A stretch of DNA of 64,000 bases, from positions 2,914,001 to 2,978,000 of the forward strand of contig NZ_CP029187.1 of NCBI RefSeq assembly GCF_003097535.1. Direction: 5' to 3'. Source of the DNA: Flavobacterium pallidum. GTDB taxonomy: Bacteria; Bacteroidota; Bacteroidia; Flavobacteriales; Flavobacteriaceae. A program made the translations under genes and the position numbers. Below are positions 1 through 8,337 of the stretch, piece after piece (position 1 is the first letter of the stretch; each line of letters opens with the position of its first letter). The notes under the pieces were generated by a model. The model ran no database searches. It saw only the letters and a program-made list of their open reading frames with translations, and was not told the DNA's origin.

Positions 1-124
1 GACATTATCCCCTTCCCTGAAGGTAAAATACAATTTTCCCGCGACATTGTTTTACGTAAAACACACACCTATTGTTAAACTTCCAGCTGAATTAATCTAT
101 ACCTTAATGCAGCACTCAAACAAA

Positions 125-147
125 AAACCCGCTTTAAAAGCGGGTTT
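125..147 (-). terminator. Terminator after rocD
   Basis: Near-perfect hairpin AAACCCGCTTT / AAAGCGGGTTT with a one-base loop. It lies just past the rocD stop and, read on the minus strand, is followed by a T run. It is symmetrical, so it could also stop transcription arriving from the left. Bases 1-120 hold no gene that I can support. Confidence 0.85.
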
Positions 148-150
148 CTA

Positions 151-1395
151 TTATTTTTCAAATTCTTTCAGCGTTTTAATGATAATGCTGATGCAATCTT
201 CCAATTGCTCTTCAGTCATGACCAACGGCGGAGCAAAGCGGATGATATTGCCATGCGTCGGTTTGGCCAAAAGTCCGTAATGCGCCAAACGCAGGCAGAT
301 ATTCCATGCCGTATCGCTTTCTTCTGTGTCATTAATCAGGATCGCGTTAAGCAGTCCTTTGCCACGCACCAGCGTTGCTATACCCGATTCCCTAATATAG
401 TCGCCTATTTTTTCCCTGAAGATATTCCCCAGATATGCCGCATTTTCAGCAAGGTTTTCATGCTCCACGACTTCCAATGCCGCTACGGCTACCGCTGCTG
501 CCAGTGGATTTCCGCCAAAAGTCGATCCGTGTTGCCCTGGCTTGATCACATGCATCACATTGTCATTGGCCAAAACAGCTGAAACCGGATAAACGCCGCC
601 TGAAATCGCTTTCCCTAAAATCAGGATGTCCGGCTGTACATTTTCATGGTGTACCGCAAGCAATTTACCGGTACGGGCAATACCCGTCTGCACCTCATCG
701 GCAATAAATAAGGCATTGTGCTTTTCGCAAAGCGCTTTGGCTTTGGCAAGATAACCGTCAGCTGGTACATAAACGCCCGCTTCACCCTGTATCGGCTCCA
801 CAAGGAAACCGGCAATATTGTTGGTTGATGACAAAGCCTGCTCCAGAGCCTCAATATCATCATAAGGAATTTTAATAAATCCTTCGGTATATGGCCCGAA
901 ATTCTTACGTGCATTCTCATCATTTGAAAACGAGATGATCGTAGTAGTCCTTCCGTGGAAATTGCCTTCGCAAACGATGATCTGCGCCTGATGTTCAGCA
1001 ATGCCTTTGACTTCATAAGCCCATTTACGGCAAAGTTTCAGGGCGGTTTCAACTGCTTCAGCGCCGGTATTCATTGGCAAAACTTTATCAAATCCGAAAT
1101 ATTCACAGAGGAATTTTTCATAAATACCCAACCTGTCATTGTGGAAAGCTCTTGAAGTCAGCGTCAATGTCTGCGCCTGGTTGATCAGTGCTTCCACGAT
1201 ATCCGGATGGCAATGGCCCTGGTTTACTGCGGAATATGCGGACAGGAAATCGTAATACCTTTTCCCTTCTACATCCCACACATACACGCCTTTCCCACGG
1301 CTTAACACTACAGGCAACGGATGGTAATTGTGCGCGCCATACTTGTTTTCAATCTCGATAAATGCTGCTGAACTGATTTTTTCTAAAACTGACAT
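151..1395 (-). CDS. rocD: Ornithine--oxo-acid aminotransferase
   Basis: A 414-residue class-III PLP aminotransferase that converts ornithine and 2-oxoglutarate to glutamate-5-semialdehyde and glutamate in cytosolic arginine/ornithine breakdown. Visible motifs are [13 protein letters not shown] (PLP phosphate contact), [10 protein letters not shown], the IADEVQTG aspartate that contacts the PLP ring, and the Schiff-base lysine in ILGKAISGG. Length and the opening [15 protein letters not shown] match the ornithine branch rather than the acetylornithine (ArgD) branch. It is monocistronic, with its own terminator downstream. A 4-aminobutyrate or acetylornithine role is less likely but not excluded by motif alone. 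Confidence 0.93.
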   Translation of the reverse strand: MSVLEKISSAAFIEIENKYGAHNYHPLPVVLSRGKGVYVWDVEGKRYYDFLSAYSAVNQGHCHPDIVEALINQAQTLTLTSRAFHNDRLGIYEKFLCEYFGFDKVLPMNTGAEAVETALKLCRKWAYEVKGIAEHQAQIIVCEGNFHGRTTTIISFSNDENARKNFGPYTEGFIKIPYDDIEALEQALSSTNNIAGFLVEPIQGEAGVYVPADGYLAKAKALCEKHNALFIADEVQTGIARTGKLLAVHHENVQPDILILGKAISGGVYPVSAVLANDNVMHVIKPGQHGSTFGGNPLAAAVAVAALEVVEHENLAENAAYLGNIFREKIGDYIRESGIATLVRGKGLLNAILINDTEESDTAWNICLRLAHYGLLAKPTHGNIIRFAPPLVMTEEQLEDCISIIIKTLKEFEK

Positions 1396-1520
1396 TAATA
1401 CTGATTTTTAGAATAAGTTTTTACAATTCCTTCTTATGGAGAGAAATCATCCGTTTGTCGCGTAAAAGTAATATAAAATTGAGAACCTTATATTTTTTGC
1501 AAATATATTCAAATATGCCT

Positions 1521-1553
1521 GAAAACGCCCCATTCCCTTTTGGAAATGAGGCG
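1521..1553 (-). terminator. Terminator-like hairpin after the OsmC gene
   Basis: An imperfect stem (CGCCTCATTTCC against GGAATGGGGCG) with a five-base loop and a short T run on the minus strand, 22 nt past the OsmC stop. The remainder of the 180-nt rocD-OsmC gap is AT-rich with nothing else recognisable. Confidence 0.55.
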
Positions 1554-1574
1554 CACTCAGAATGAAATTTATCT

Positions 1575-1985
1575 TTAAAGCAAGGTCGCTGTAGAAGAGA
1601 TTGCTGTGTTAAGCAATTTGGAGATCGGGCAATTCTTTTCGGCTTTCTCCACAAGTTCCTGGAATTTATCTGCAGTAATACCGTTCACTTTTCCATTCAC
1701 GGTCAACACCGAACTGACGATGGAGCCGTTCTGAAAATCGATATCGCATTTGGTTTCAATACTTTCGATCTCATAGCCTTCCTCGCTGATATATGCCGAA
1801 AGCTGCATCGTAAAACAGCCGGAATGCGCTGCTGCTATAAGCTCTTCAGGATTTGTCCCGATGCCGTCCTCAAAGCGGGTCTTGAAGGAATACTGTGAAT
1901 TGTCGAGTACTTTACTTTGTGTAGTGAGCCTTCCGTTTCCTTCTTTCAGGGAACCTTTCCAGACTGCTGTTGCATTGCGTTTCAT
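1575..1985 (-). CDS. OsmC/Ohr family protein
   Basis: A 136-residue small OsmC-type protein, a family of thiol-dependent organic hydroperoxide reductases acting in the cytosol. Both expected cysteines are present: one in GTNPEELIAAAHSGCF and one in EKNCPISKLL. The length and the N-terminal ATAVWKGSLKEGNGRL with the TNPEELIAAAHSGC signature resemble the YhfA/OsmC subgroup. A TATTTTTG box sits 40 nt upstream of the ATG, so it has its own promoter. The true substrate cannot be told from sequence. Confidence 0.88.
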   Translation of the reverse strand: MKRNATAVWKGSLKEGNGRLTTQSKVLDNSQYSFKTRFEDGIGTNPEELIAAAHSGCFTMQLSAYISEEGYEIESIETKCDIDFQNGSIVSSVLTVNGKVNGITADKFQELVEKAEKNCPISKLLNTAISSTATLL

Positions 1986-2024
1986 ATGAAAATTTTTAGT
2001 TGCCTAAATTTACGTGTTAATCTG

Positions 2025-2032
2025 CAAAAATA
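2025..2032 (-). promoter_or_regulatory. -7 promoter box of the OsmC gene
   Basis: TATTTTTG on the minus strand matches the Bacteroidetes -7 consensus TAnnTTTG. No convincing TTG -33 box is seen at the usual spacing. Confidence 0.5.
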
Positions 2033-2068
2033 CAATCCGGCTAGCGAAAAATTAACACAAACAAAATA

Positions 2069-3124
2069 TTACTTTCTCCTGTATAATTTCAGGTCAATGA
2101 AGAAAGTCGCGCCCTGTTGGTCGCCGCCGCTTTCTGCATAAAACATGCCTTCGGCCTTCTTAATGATCTGGCTCGAAAGGTACAGGCTCATCCCGTTCGG
2201 CTTGCCTTCTTTATCAGAACGCGTCATATTGGTGAGCCTGAACAGGTCCTTAGTGCTACCCGCATCAAATCCGGCACCGTTATCGGCCACTGAAATTTTG
2301 ATGTGGGAATGGTGCCTGTAGACGCTGAGTTTAATGGTTTCCCCGGCAGGAGAATATTTAATGGCATTATCGATCAGGTTTGTAAGCACCGTCAGCAGGG
2401 ATTCACTGTCAATGCGAAGGTGTGTCTCGATGATCTTGACATCGGTAACCAGGCTGATGTCCTTCTCCTGGAGCTTCTCCGCAAATTTTTTCTTGATCAG
2501 GCCCACGATTTCATCAAATTTGATGCCCCTGACCTTAAACATTTTTTTCGAAAGTGCTTCTTCTTCTTGCAATATGGCAACATAAGTCTCAAGGAAATCC
2601 TTTTGCTTTCCAGCAGAAGTGATAATCGCATTGGCTTCAGAAATGATGGCTTGTGACGGCTGTAAACCGATGATTTTCTGAGCAGCCGCCAATGGGATTT
2701 CAGCAAAAGCCTTCATATCATTTGAAAGCAGTCCCGCAAGATCCTGCTTCTGCTGAATCAGGCTTTCGTTGATTTTTACCGCCGACTGTATATTGGCCAT
2801 CAACAATCCGGCAGCATCGGTATGCTCTGTCGGGAGATTGGGCATGGTGCGTGTTGTGCGGTAACTTTCCAGTGCTTTTGATGCGGCTTCTATGGGACTA
2901 ATGAGTTTTTTCAATAATATCAGCGTAACTGCTGTTGCCAACAAGGTCATGGCCAACGCCATTAATAGGATGGATGTAGGTGAAATATTGGTTTCATAAA
3001 AAGAAATGAAAAAAATCAGGCCTATGAGCGGAATATGGATTCCTACAAAAGCGACAAATAAAAATTTTCCGGCATAGTGGTTTTTTAAAAACCCTACGTT
3101 GGATAAGGAAGCGTATAATTTCAT
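2069..3124 (-). CDS. Sensor histidine kinase-like protein lacking the phospho-acceptor His
   Basis: A 351-residue membrane protein with two hydrophobic helices (about residues 18-43 and 52-73) separated by a very short loop. A HAMP-like linker (LKKLISPIEAASKAL) and a GHKL ATPase domain follow. The ATPase has an intact N box (NLIDNAIKYS) and G1 box (VADNGAGFD), but the G2 box is weak (PNGMSLYL). In the dimerisation helix, where SHE/DLR normally carries the phospho-histidine, the sequence reads LLSNDMKAF, so Asn135 replaces His. No response regulator is adjacent. It may be a phosphorylation-dead signalling ATPase, or it may use an unrecognised acceptor. Confidence 0.75.
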   Translation of the reverse strand: MKLYASLSNVGFLKNHYAGKFLFVAFVGIHIPLIGLIFFISFYETNISPTSILLMALAMTLLATAVTLILLKKLISPIEAASKALESYRTTRTMPNLPTEHTDAAGLLMANIQSAVKINESLIQQKQDLAGLLSNDMKAFAEIPLAAAQKIIGLQPSQAIISEANAIITSAGKQKDFLETYVAILQEEEALSKKMFKVRGIKFDEIVGLIKKKFAEKLQEKDISLVTDVKIIETHLRIDSESLLTVLTNLIDNAIKYSPAGETIKLSVYRHHSHIKISVADNGAGFDAGSTKDLFRLTNMTRSDKEGKPNGMSLYLSSQIIKKAEGMFYAESGGDQQGATFFIDLKLYRRK

Positions 3125-3183
3125 GCCAATGGTGTTTCAATATTGATTTCGATAACTACGAAATCGTTACCGTGTTGGTTTTT

Positions 3184-3212
3184 CAAATATAGCATTATTC
3201 ATACATCAACAA
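3184..3212 (-). promoter_or_regulatory. Promoter of the histidine kinase-like gene
   Basis: Minus-strand TATATTTG (3184-3191) with a TTG (3210-3212) 18 nt further upstream fits the Bacteroidetes TTG-N17-23-TAnnTTTG pattern. The leader of about 55 nt contains a 7-bp inverted repeat, GATTTCG / CGAAATC, at 3145-3165. Confidence 0.65.
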
Positions 3213-3240
3213 AAAATTATTGCGACGGAACTTAAAAATA

Positions 3241-3270
3241 TTGAGGGTTTTAATTTTAAGCTTACTTTTG
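3241..3270 (+). promoter_or_regulatory. Promoter of rlmD, implying a leaderless transcript
   Basis: TTG (3241-3243), 19 nt, then TACTTTTG (3263-3270). The ATG follows only four bases after the box, so transcription would begin at or next to the start codon. Confidence 0.65.
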
Positions 3271-3274
3271 CGGC

Positions 3275-4687
3275 ATGGCAGCAAAAAAGACAGACAAAAT
3301 CGTTTTTGAAAATATCGAAGTCCTCGATGCAGGTGCAAAAGGCGTTTCAGTTGCGAAAGCTCCTGATGGCAAAGTAATTTTCATTCCAAATGTGGTTCCG
3401 GGCGATACCGTAGATGTTCAGACTTTCAAAAAAAGGAAAGCATATTATGAAGGGAAAGCCCTTCGTTTCCATTCGTTTTCAGAACATCGCACTGAACCGA
3501 AATGCCAGCATTTCGGCGTTTGCGGCGGCTGCAAATGGCAAAACATGAAATACAGCCAGCAATTGCATTACAAGCACAATGAAGTCAGAAACCACCTGCA
3601 GCGCATCGGGAAAATCGAATTGCCGGAGTTTGAGCAGATCCTTGGTTCGGAAAAGCAATTTTTTTACCGCAACAAAATGGAATTCGGGTTTTCAAATTCC
3701 CGTTGGCTGACCGAAAAAGAGATCGGGACATCTGATGAAATCGACAGCCGCAACGCTTTGGGTTTCCATATTCCCAGGATGTGGGACAAAATCCTTGACA
3801 TTACCGAATGCCATCTGCAGGCAGATCCTTCCAATCAGATCCGAAATGAAATACGCAAATTTGCCATCGAAAATAACCTTGAATTTTTCGACCCCAGGAA
3901 CCATGAAGGGCTGTTGCGCACGTTGATGATCCGTACGGCATCAACAGGTGAAATCATGGTATTGATCCAATTCTTTAAGGAAAATAAGCCGCAACGTGAA
4001 TTGCTTCTGGATTTCCTTTCTGAAAAATTCCCACAAATCACTTCGCTGCAATACGTCATCAACGGCAAACCAAACGATACGATCTACGACCAGAAGGTCA
4101 TATTATATAAAGGACGCGATTTCATTTATGAAGAAATGGAAGGTTTGAAATTCAGCATCAATGCCAAGTCGTTTTACCAGACAAATTCGGCACAGGCATA
4201 TGAGTTATACAAAATCACCCGCGACTTTGCCAGTCTTACCGGGAATGAAACCGTATATGACCTGTACACCGGCACCGGCACCATAGCACAGTTTGTTTCC
4301 AAAATGGCCAAAAAAGTGGTTGGGGTGGAAGCCGTTCCTGAAGCCATTGCAGATGCGAAGGAAAATGCAAGGCGCAATGGGATTACGAATTGTGATTTCT
4401 TTGTAGGAGACATGAAAGTGGTTTTCAATGAAGCCTTTATCGCCGCAAATGGCCATCCTGATGTGATTATCACCGATCCACCAAGAGACGGCATGCACAA
4501 GGACGTAGTGGAGCAAATCCTGAAGATTGCACCCGATAAAGTGGTTTACGTAAGCTGTAATTCGGCTACACAGGCAAGAGACCTGGCGCTGATGGATGAA
4601 AAATATAAAGTGACCCGCGTGCGTCCCGTAGATATGTTCCCGCAAACGCACCACGTTGAAAATGTCGTACTTTTAGAAAAAAGATAA
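3275..4687 (+). CDS. rlmD: 23S rRNA (uracil-C5)-methyltransferase, RlmD/RumA type
   Basis: A 470-residue enzyme that transfers a methyl group from SAM to C5 of a uridine, 23S U1939 in characterised RlmD. An N-terminal TRAM-like domain (to about residue 60) is followed by an iron-sulfur site with cysteines in KCQHFGVCGGCKWQ and a fourth in ITECHL. The C-terminal Rossmann domain has the SAM motif YDLYTGTGTIAQF, the DPPRDGMHKDV motif and the nucleophilic cysteine in VYVSCNSATQARDL. The exact target could instead be U747 or tRNA U54. The next two envelope genes follow in the same direction 21 nt downstream. Confidence 0.9.
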   Translation: MAAKKTDKIVFENIEVLDAGAKGVSVAKAPDGKVIFIPNVVPGDTVDVQTFKKRKAYYEGKALRFHSFSEHRTEPKCQHFGVCGGCKWQNMKYSQQLHYKHNEVRNHLQRIGKIELPEFEQILGSEKQFFYRNKMEFGFSNSRWLTEKEIGTSDEIDSRNALGFHIPRMWDKILDITECHLQADPSNQIRNEIRKFAIENNLEFFDPRNHEGLLRTLMIRTASTGEIMVLIQFFKENKPQRELLLDFLSEKFPQITSLQYVINGKPNDTIYDQKVILYKGRDFIYEEMEGLKFSINAKSFYQTNSAQAYELYKITRDFASLTGNETVYDLYTGTGTIAQFVSKMAKKVVGVEAVPEAIADAKENARRNGITNCDFFVGDMKVVFNEAFIAANGHPDVIITDPPRDGMHKDVVEQILKIAPDKVVYVSCNSATQARDLALMDEKYKVTRVRPVDMFPQTHHVENVVLLEKR

Positions 4688-4708
4688 TTCCGGAAACCAG
4701 GTTACAAT

Positions 4709-5263
4709 ATGAAAAAGATATATTTATTGTTTTTGCTTGCCTTAGCGCTTTGCGGTTGCGAGAAAGACGACATCTGTGATTCATCTACATCCACCACACC
4801 AAGGCTTGTCATCGAATTTTATGACTACACCAATCCGGCAGTGCTTAAAAACGTTACAGACCTGAAAGTCATGGGAACCGGTGCTGATGAAGCCATTGTG
4901 TTCAACAGCACGCTACCGGAAGAGGATCAAAACCGTTACCTCGCCAATACTAACAAAATCATGCTTCCGCTAAAAATCAATGACGATACGGTAGAATATA
5001 CGCTGACACTGAATTCAGGCAACGCGGTTTTAAACGTAACCGATATCATCAGGCTGAATTATACCCGCACGAGTGAATATGTGTCGCGTGCCTGTGGATA
5101 CAAGACCCTTTTTAAACTGAATCCCGACTTTAACGACAATACTTCGCCGTTAATCATCAACAATATTCCGACGGCCAATTCCGGAAACTGGATCAGGAAT
5201 GTAGAAATCATTAAATCAAACCTGGAAACTGAAAATGAAACACACGTCAAGATATTTTTTTAG
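4709..5263 (+). CDS. DUF6452-like lipoprotein
   Basis: A 184-residue protein with a lipoprotein signal: MKKIYLLFLLALALCGC, with lipidation expected at Cys17 followed by Glu-Lys. The mature part is a beta-rich domain with CDSSTSTTPRLVIEFYDY near its start and a second cysteine pair region near RACGYKTLF. I recognise it as the Flavobacteriia-restricted DUF6452 family, whose function is unknown. Its 3' end overlaps the next gene by 29 nt in another frame, so the two are probably translated together. Confidence 0.75.
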   Translation: MKKIYLLFLLALALCGCEKDDICDSSTSTTPRLVIEFYDYTNPAVLKNVTDLKVMGTGADEAIVFNSTLPEEDQNRYLANTNKIMLPLKINDDTVEYTLTLNSGNAVLNVTDIIRLNYTRTSEYVSRACGYKTLFKLNPDFNDNTSPLIINNIPTANSGNWIRNVEIIKSNLETENETHVKIFF

Positions 5264-5984
5264 TGCGGTTTTTCTTTGCCTTGGTTTGATGCTTCAGGCG
5301 CAGGAAACCAAAAAAGATTCGGTCAAGCCGAAAAAGGAACGCTATGGTCTTCGCATCGGTGCCGATCTTTTTAAATTGTCGCGCTCGGTTTATGACAAAG
5401 ATTATAAAGGATTGGAATTTACCGGCGACTACCGCCTGACCAGGAAATATTACCTGGCCGCTGAAATCGGGAATGAAAGCAAAACCACTGATGAGGACCA
5501 GTTGAATTTTACGACCAAAGGGACTTTCCTGCGCTTCGGTTTCGATTATAATATGCATGAAAACTGGCTTGACCTCGAGAATATGATTTATGTCGGGCTT
5601 CGTTACGGCATCAGCACTTTCAGCCAGGAACTCAACAGTTATAAGGTGTACAATCCGAATCCTTATTTTAATGAAAGCTCAACTATTACCGTAGGTGAAA
5701 AATACAGCGGCCTTTCCGCCCAATGGCTCGAGGCTGTGGCCGGAATGAGGACGCAGGTTTTTAAGAATACCTTTGTGGGTTTCAGCATCAGGTTAAGTAC
5801 TTTGGTGACCAATAAAAAACCATCCGGATTCGACAATTTATACATTCCCGGATTCAACCGTACTTATAATGGCGATTTCGGTTTCGGGTTTAATTATACC
5901 GTTTCTTACTTCCTGCCTTTGTATAAGAAACAGGTGAAGATGGAAGAAAAGTCGGCAAAGTCGGCAAAGTCCGGAAGTCAGTAA
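5235..5984 (+). CDS. DUF6048-like outer-membrane beta-barrel protein
   Basis: A 249-residue protein with a signal peptide (MKHTSRYFFSAVFLCLGLMLQAQ) and alternating hydrophobic/polar strands typical of a small outer-membrane barrel (GLRIGADLFKLS, YYLAAEIGNES, FGFGFNYTVSYFL). It resembles the DUF6048 family that accompanies DUF6452 genes in Flavobacteria. Partnership at the outer membrane is inferred from the overlap alone. Its last residues (KSAKSAKSGSQ) are encoded by a reiterated intergenic repeat that has run into the gene, so the tail is probably not functional. Confidence 0.7.
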   Translation: MKHTSRYFFSAVFLCLGLMLQAQETKKDSVKPKKERYGLRIGADLFKLSRSVYDKDYKGLEFTGDYRLTRKYYLAAEIGNESKTTDEDQLNFTTKGTFLRFGFDYNMHENWLDLENMIYVGLRYGISTFSQELNSYKVYNPNPYFNESSTITVGEKYSGLSAQWLEAVAGMRTQVFKNTFVGFSIRLSTLVTNKKPSGFDNLYIPGFNRTYNGDFGFGFNYTVSYFLPLYKKQVKMEEKSAKSAKSGSQ

Positions 5985-6035
5985 GACCAATCATTTCCCA
6001 TCTTTCGGACTTTACTAACTTTCGGACTCTCCGAC
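5949..6035. repeat. Intergenic word-repeat hairpin, GGACTTT family
   Basis: The left arm has three reiterations of AAAGTCGGC/AAAGTCCGG and the right arm several of CTTTCGGACTTT/ACTCTCCGAC, giving an imperfect hairpin. It covers the last codons of the DUF6048 gene and the whole gap to the next gene. A relative lies at 23981-24066. Confidence 0.75.
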
Positions 6036-6265
6036 TAGAGTTGCTTCACCCCCTTCAAAAAAATCCATTTCATAAATACCTTTTCCCCTGCCCCGGTTTT
6101 CACGGCCTGGAATTTCGGTGCCAGTAAACTTGCGGCGACAGCAGCGGTAACGGGTTTCAGCCAGCCATTCAGGTTGGTAAATCCGGCTGCAAGGAAATAC
6201 ATTACAAGGTATAATGCTGCAAAACAGGCAAAGTTATAAAGCAGTGCTTTTGTAGTTGGTTTCAT
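6035..6265 (-). CDS. Small two-helix membrane protein
   Basis: A 76-residue protein starting MKPTTKALLYNFA, chosen over an upstream in-frame codon that lies inside the neighbouring gene. It has two hydrophobic segments (about residues 9-28 and 36-48) and a basic C-terminus. It sits 1 nt downstream of the THUMP methyltransferase on the same strand, so it is co-transcribed. I do not recognise a family. Confidence 0.6.
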   Translation of the reverse strand: MKPTTKALLYNFACFAALYLVMYFLAAGFTNLNGWLKPVTAAVAASLLAPKFQAVKTGAGEKVFMKWIFLKGVKQL

Positions 6266-6266
6266 T

Positions 6267-7448
6267 TTATTTTGGATTATTGTCAGACATCCCCGGGTTG
6301 AATTTCGCGCGTTTGCTGCCCTCATACATTTCGTATTTGACCAGGCGCGCTTCGAGGCTTCCGTTGAACAATTTAATTTTACGGGACGGTTTCAACCCTA
6401 CGAATTTCAACGCTTCCATATTGGCGGTAATAAACCAGGCATTAGTATTCGGATAGCTTTGTTTCAGCGTGTCCCCTATTTCCGCATAAAACCGTTCCAT
6501 ATTGATATCGAGGCGTTCGCCGTACGGCGGATTAAAAACCATATGCAACGGTCCCGCAGATTCTTTTTCAGTATCAAAGAAATTGCGTTCATGAACAGTG
6601 ATATAATCATCCAGGTTGGCATTGCGGATATTGTCTTTGGCTTTCAAAACCGCAGAGGGTGCCTTGTCATAGCCTTTAATCGTATAGTGGAATTCCCGTA
6701 CTTTCTTAAGGCACGATTCGGAAATCATATCAAATAACTCATTATCCCAATCTGACCACTTTTCAAATGCAAATTCCCTGCGGTTGATGTTTGCCGGAAT
6801 ATTGCACGCGATCATTGCGGCTTCCGCCAAAAGTGTTCCGCTACCGCACATCGGGTCCAGGAAATCGCCCTGCCCATCCCAACCGGAAAGCAACAGCATC
6901 CCCGCTGCAAGTACTTCATTTATTGGCGCAATGTTCGTTGCCGTACGGTAACCGCGATGGTGCAATGATGCACCCGAAGTATCCAGCGCGACCGAAACCT
7001 GGTCGTTATGGATGTGGATATTGATCCGAAGATCAGGATGTGTTTTATCCACGCTCGGACGCTGCCCCGATTTTTGCCGGAACTGGTCCACGATGGCATC
7101 CTTGCATTTCTGCGAAACGAACTCGGAATGTTTAAACCGTTCCGAATTTACCGTCGAATCAATCACAAATGTCTGGTCAGGATTCATATACTGGGACCAG
7201 TTCATACTGTAAATCCCTTTGTAAAGGCTGTCTTCATTAAACGCACGGAAATGGTATACCGGCTTCAGGATTTTGAGTGCGGTGCGCAGCGACAGGTTCG
7301 CTTTATACATAAAGCCCTTATCGCCTTTAAAACTCACCATACGCACTCCGGCCTCAACTTCCTGTGCACCCAAGGCCCTGAGCTCTTTTTCCAGTATGTC
7401 TTCAAAACCGAAAAAGGTCTTGGCAATCATCTTAAAATTTTGTTCCAT
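6267..7448 (-). CDS. THUMP-domain RNA guanine-N2 methyltransferase (RlmL N-domain type)
   Basis: A 393-residue cytosolic SAM-dependent RNA methyltransferase. The N-terminal THUMP region (about residues 1-150) includes EDILEKELRALGA and DSTVNSERFKHSEFVSQKCKDAIVDQF. The UPF0020 catalytic domain has FLDPMCGSGTLLAEAAMIACN for SAM and the NPPYGERL motif (N/DPPY) of base-amino methyltransferases. The length matches the stand-alone homologue of the first half of E. coli RlmL/YcbY, which makes m2G2445 in 23S rRNA. The RlmK half is absent. The target is inferred from family. Confidence 0.85.
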   Translation of the reverse strand: MEQNFKMIAKTFFGFEDILEKELRALGAQEVEAGVRMVSFKGDKGFMYKANLSLRTALKILKPVYHFRAFNEDSLYKGIYSMNWSQYMNPDQTFVIDSTVNSERFKHSEFVSQKCKDAIVDQFRQKSGQRPSVDKTHPDLRINIHIHNDQVSVALDTSGASLHHRGYRTATNIAPINEVLAAGMLLLSGWDGQGDFLDPMCGSGTLLAEAAMIACNIPANINRREFAFEKWSDWDNELFDMISESCLKKVREFHYTIKGYDKAPSAVLKAKDNIRNANLDDYITVHERNFFDTEKESAGPLHMVFNPPYGERLDINMERFYAEIGDTLKQSYPNTNAWFITANMEALKFVGLKPSRKIKLFNGSLEARLVKYEMYEGSKRAKFNPGMSDNNPK

Positions 7449-7456
7449 AAATTTTA

Positions 7457-7551
7457 GTATTGAGATATGAGTATGGAGAACTGAGATATGAGAATATCAT
7501 TTATTAACGGTTCCATTCTCAATACTCATATCTGACATCTCCTATCTGAAT
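7457..7551. repeat. Intergenic word-repeat hairpin, GAGATATGAG family
   Basis: Reiterated TGAGATATGAG on the left and CTCATATCTGA/CTCCTATCTGA on the right form an imperfect inverted repeat across most of the 150-nt divergent intergenic region. The promoter of the following gene lies just outside it. Confidence 0.75.
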
Positions 7552-7566
7552 CTGGCAAAAATAGTC

Positions 7567-7574
7567 TAAATTTG
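7567..7574 (+). promoter_or_regulatory. -7 promoter box of the class I methyltransferase gene
   Basis: TAAATTTG, an exact match to TAnnTTTG, 22 nt before the ATG. No clear TTG -33 box is visible because a hairpin repeat ends just upstream. Confidence 0.6.
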
Positions 7575-7596
7575 CGTTTCAATCCGAAAAAAGAAT

Positions 7597-8337
7597 ATGT
7601 CCGAAAAAGAGAATCAGAAATCAAATTGGTATGCTTCATGGTTTGACACGCCTTACTACCATATTCTGTACAAAGACCGTGATAATACCGAGGCACGGCT
7701 TTTTATGGACAACATCACCCAATACCTGAATTTACCGGAACAGGCCAAAATCCTCGATTTAGCCTGCGGTAAAGGCCGCCATTCCATTTACCTGAATGAA
7801 TTGGGCTATGACGTTACCGGTGCCGACCTTTCCGAAAACAGCATTGCAGAAGCCAGGAAACATGAAAATGAAAGCCTGCATTTTGTCGTGCATGACATGA
7901 GGCAGCCATGCGCCGAGCAGTTCGATGCGGTTTTGAACCTGTTTACAAGCTTCGGATATTTTGAAGATGATGCGGACAATACCAGGACCCTCGTGGCCAT
8001 TAAGGAAAGCCTGAACGAGACCGGATTTGCCGTAATCGACTTCATGAACGCCACGCATGTCATCAATAACCTGGTGCCTGAAGAAACCAAAACCATTGAT
8101 GGCATCACCTTCAACATCAAAAGGTACTATGCCGATGGCCATATTTTCAAGGAAATTGACTTTGAGGACCAGGGCAACGCTTATCATTTTACAGAAAGGG
8201 TTCAGGCCTTAACACTGTCGGATTTTGAAAACATGATGGAAGAAGCCGGGATATTCCTGCTCGATATCTTCGGGGATTACAAACTCCGGAAATACCACAA
8301 AACAGAAAGCGAAAGACTGGTCATGATATTTAAATAA
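7597..8337 (+). CDS. Class I SAM-dependent methyltransferase
   Basis: A 246-residue cytosolic methyltransferase. The SAM-binding motif I is AKILDLACGKGRHSIYL, followed by GADLSENSIAEAR (acidic residue contacting the ribose) and FDAVLNLFTSFGYFEDD (motif IV). The N-terminal WYASWFDTPYYHILYKDRD is typical of a widespread Bacteroidetes group of unknown substrate. The stop codon shares one base with the start of the ZIP transporter gene, so the two are co-transcribed. The substrate cannot be inferred. Confidence 0.8.
   Translation: MSEKENQKSNWYASWFDTPYYHILYKDRDNTEARLFMDNITQYLNLPEQAKILDLACGKGRHSIYLNELGYDVTGADLSENSIAEARKHENESLHFVVHDMRQPCAEQFDAVLNLFTSFGYFEDDADNTRTLVAIKESLNETGFAVIDFMNATHVINNLVPEETKTIDGITFNIKRYYADGHIFKEIDFEDQGNAYHFTERVQALTLSDFENMMEEAGIFLLDIFGDYKLRKYHKTESERLVMIFK

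Noticed and set aside
1..120. Short open frames at the left edge
   Set aside because: No plausible protein, promoter or family; the 77-residue frame overlaps the rocD terminator and gene.
621..1016. 131-codon minus-strand frame inside rocD
   Set aside because: A shadow of the rocD coding frame with no domain or start signal.
3244..3256. AGGGTTTTAATT before rlmD as another operator copy
   Set aside because: It lacks the CCC arm and lies between the -33 and -7 boxes rather than upstream of them.
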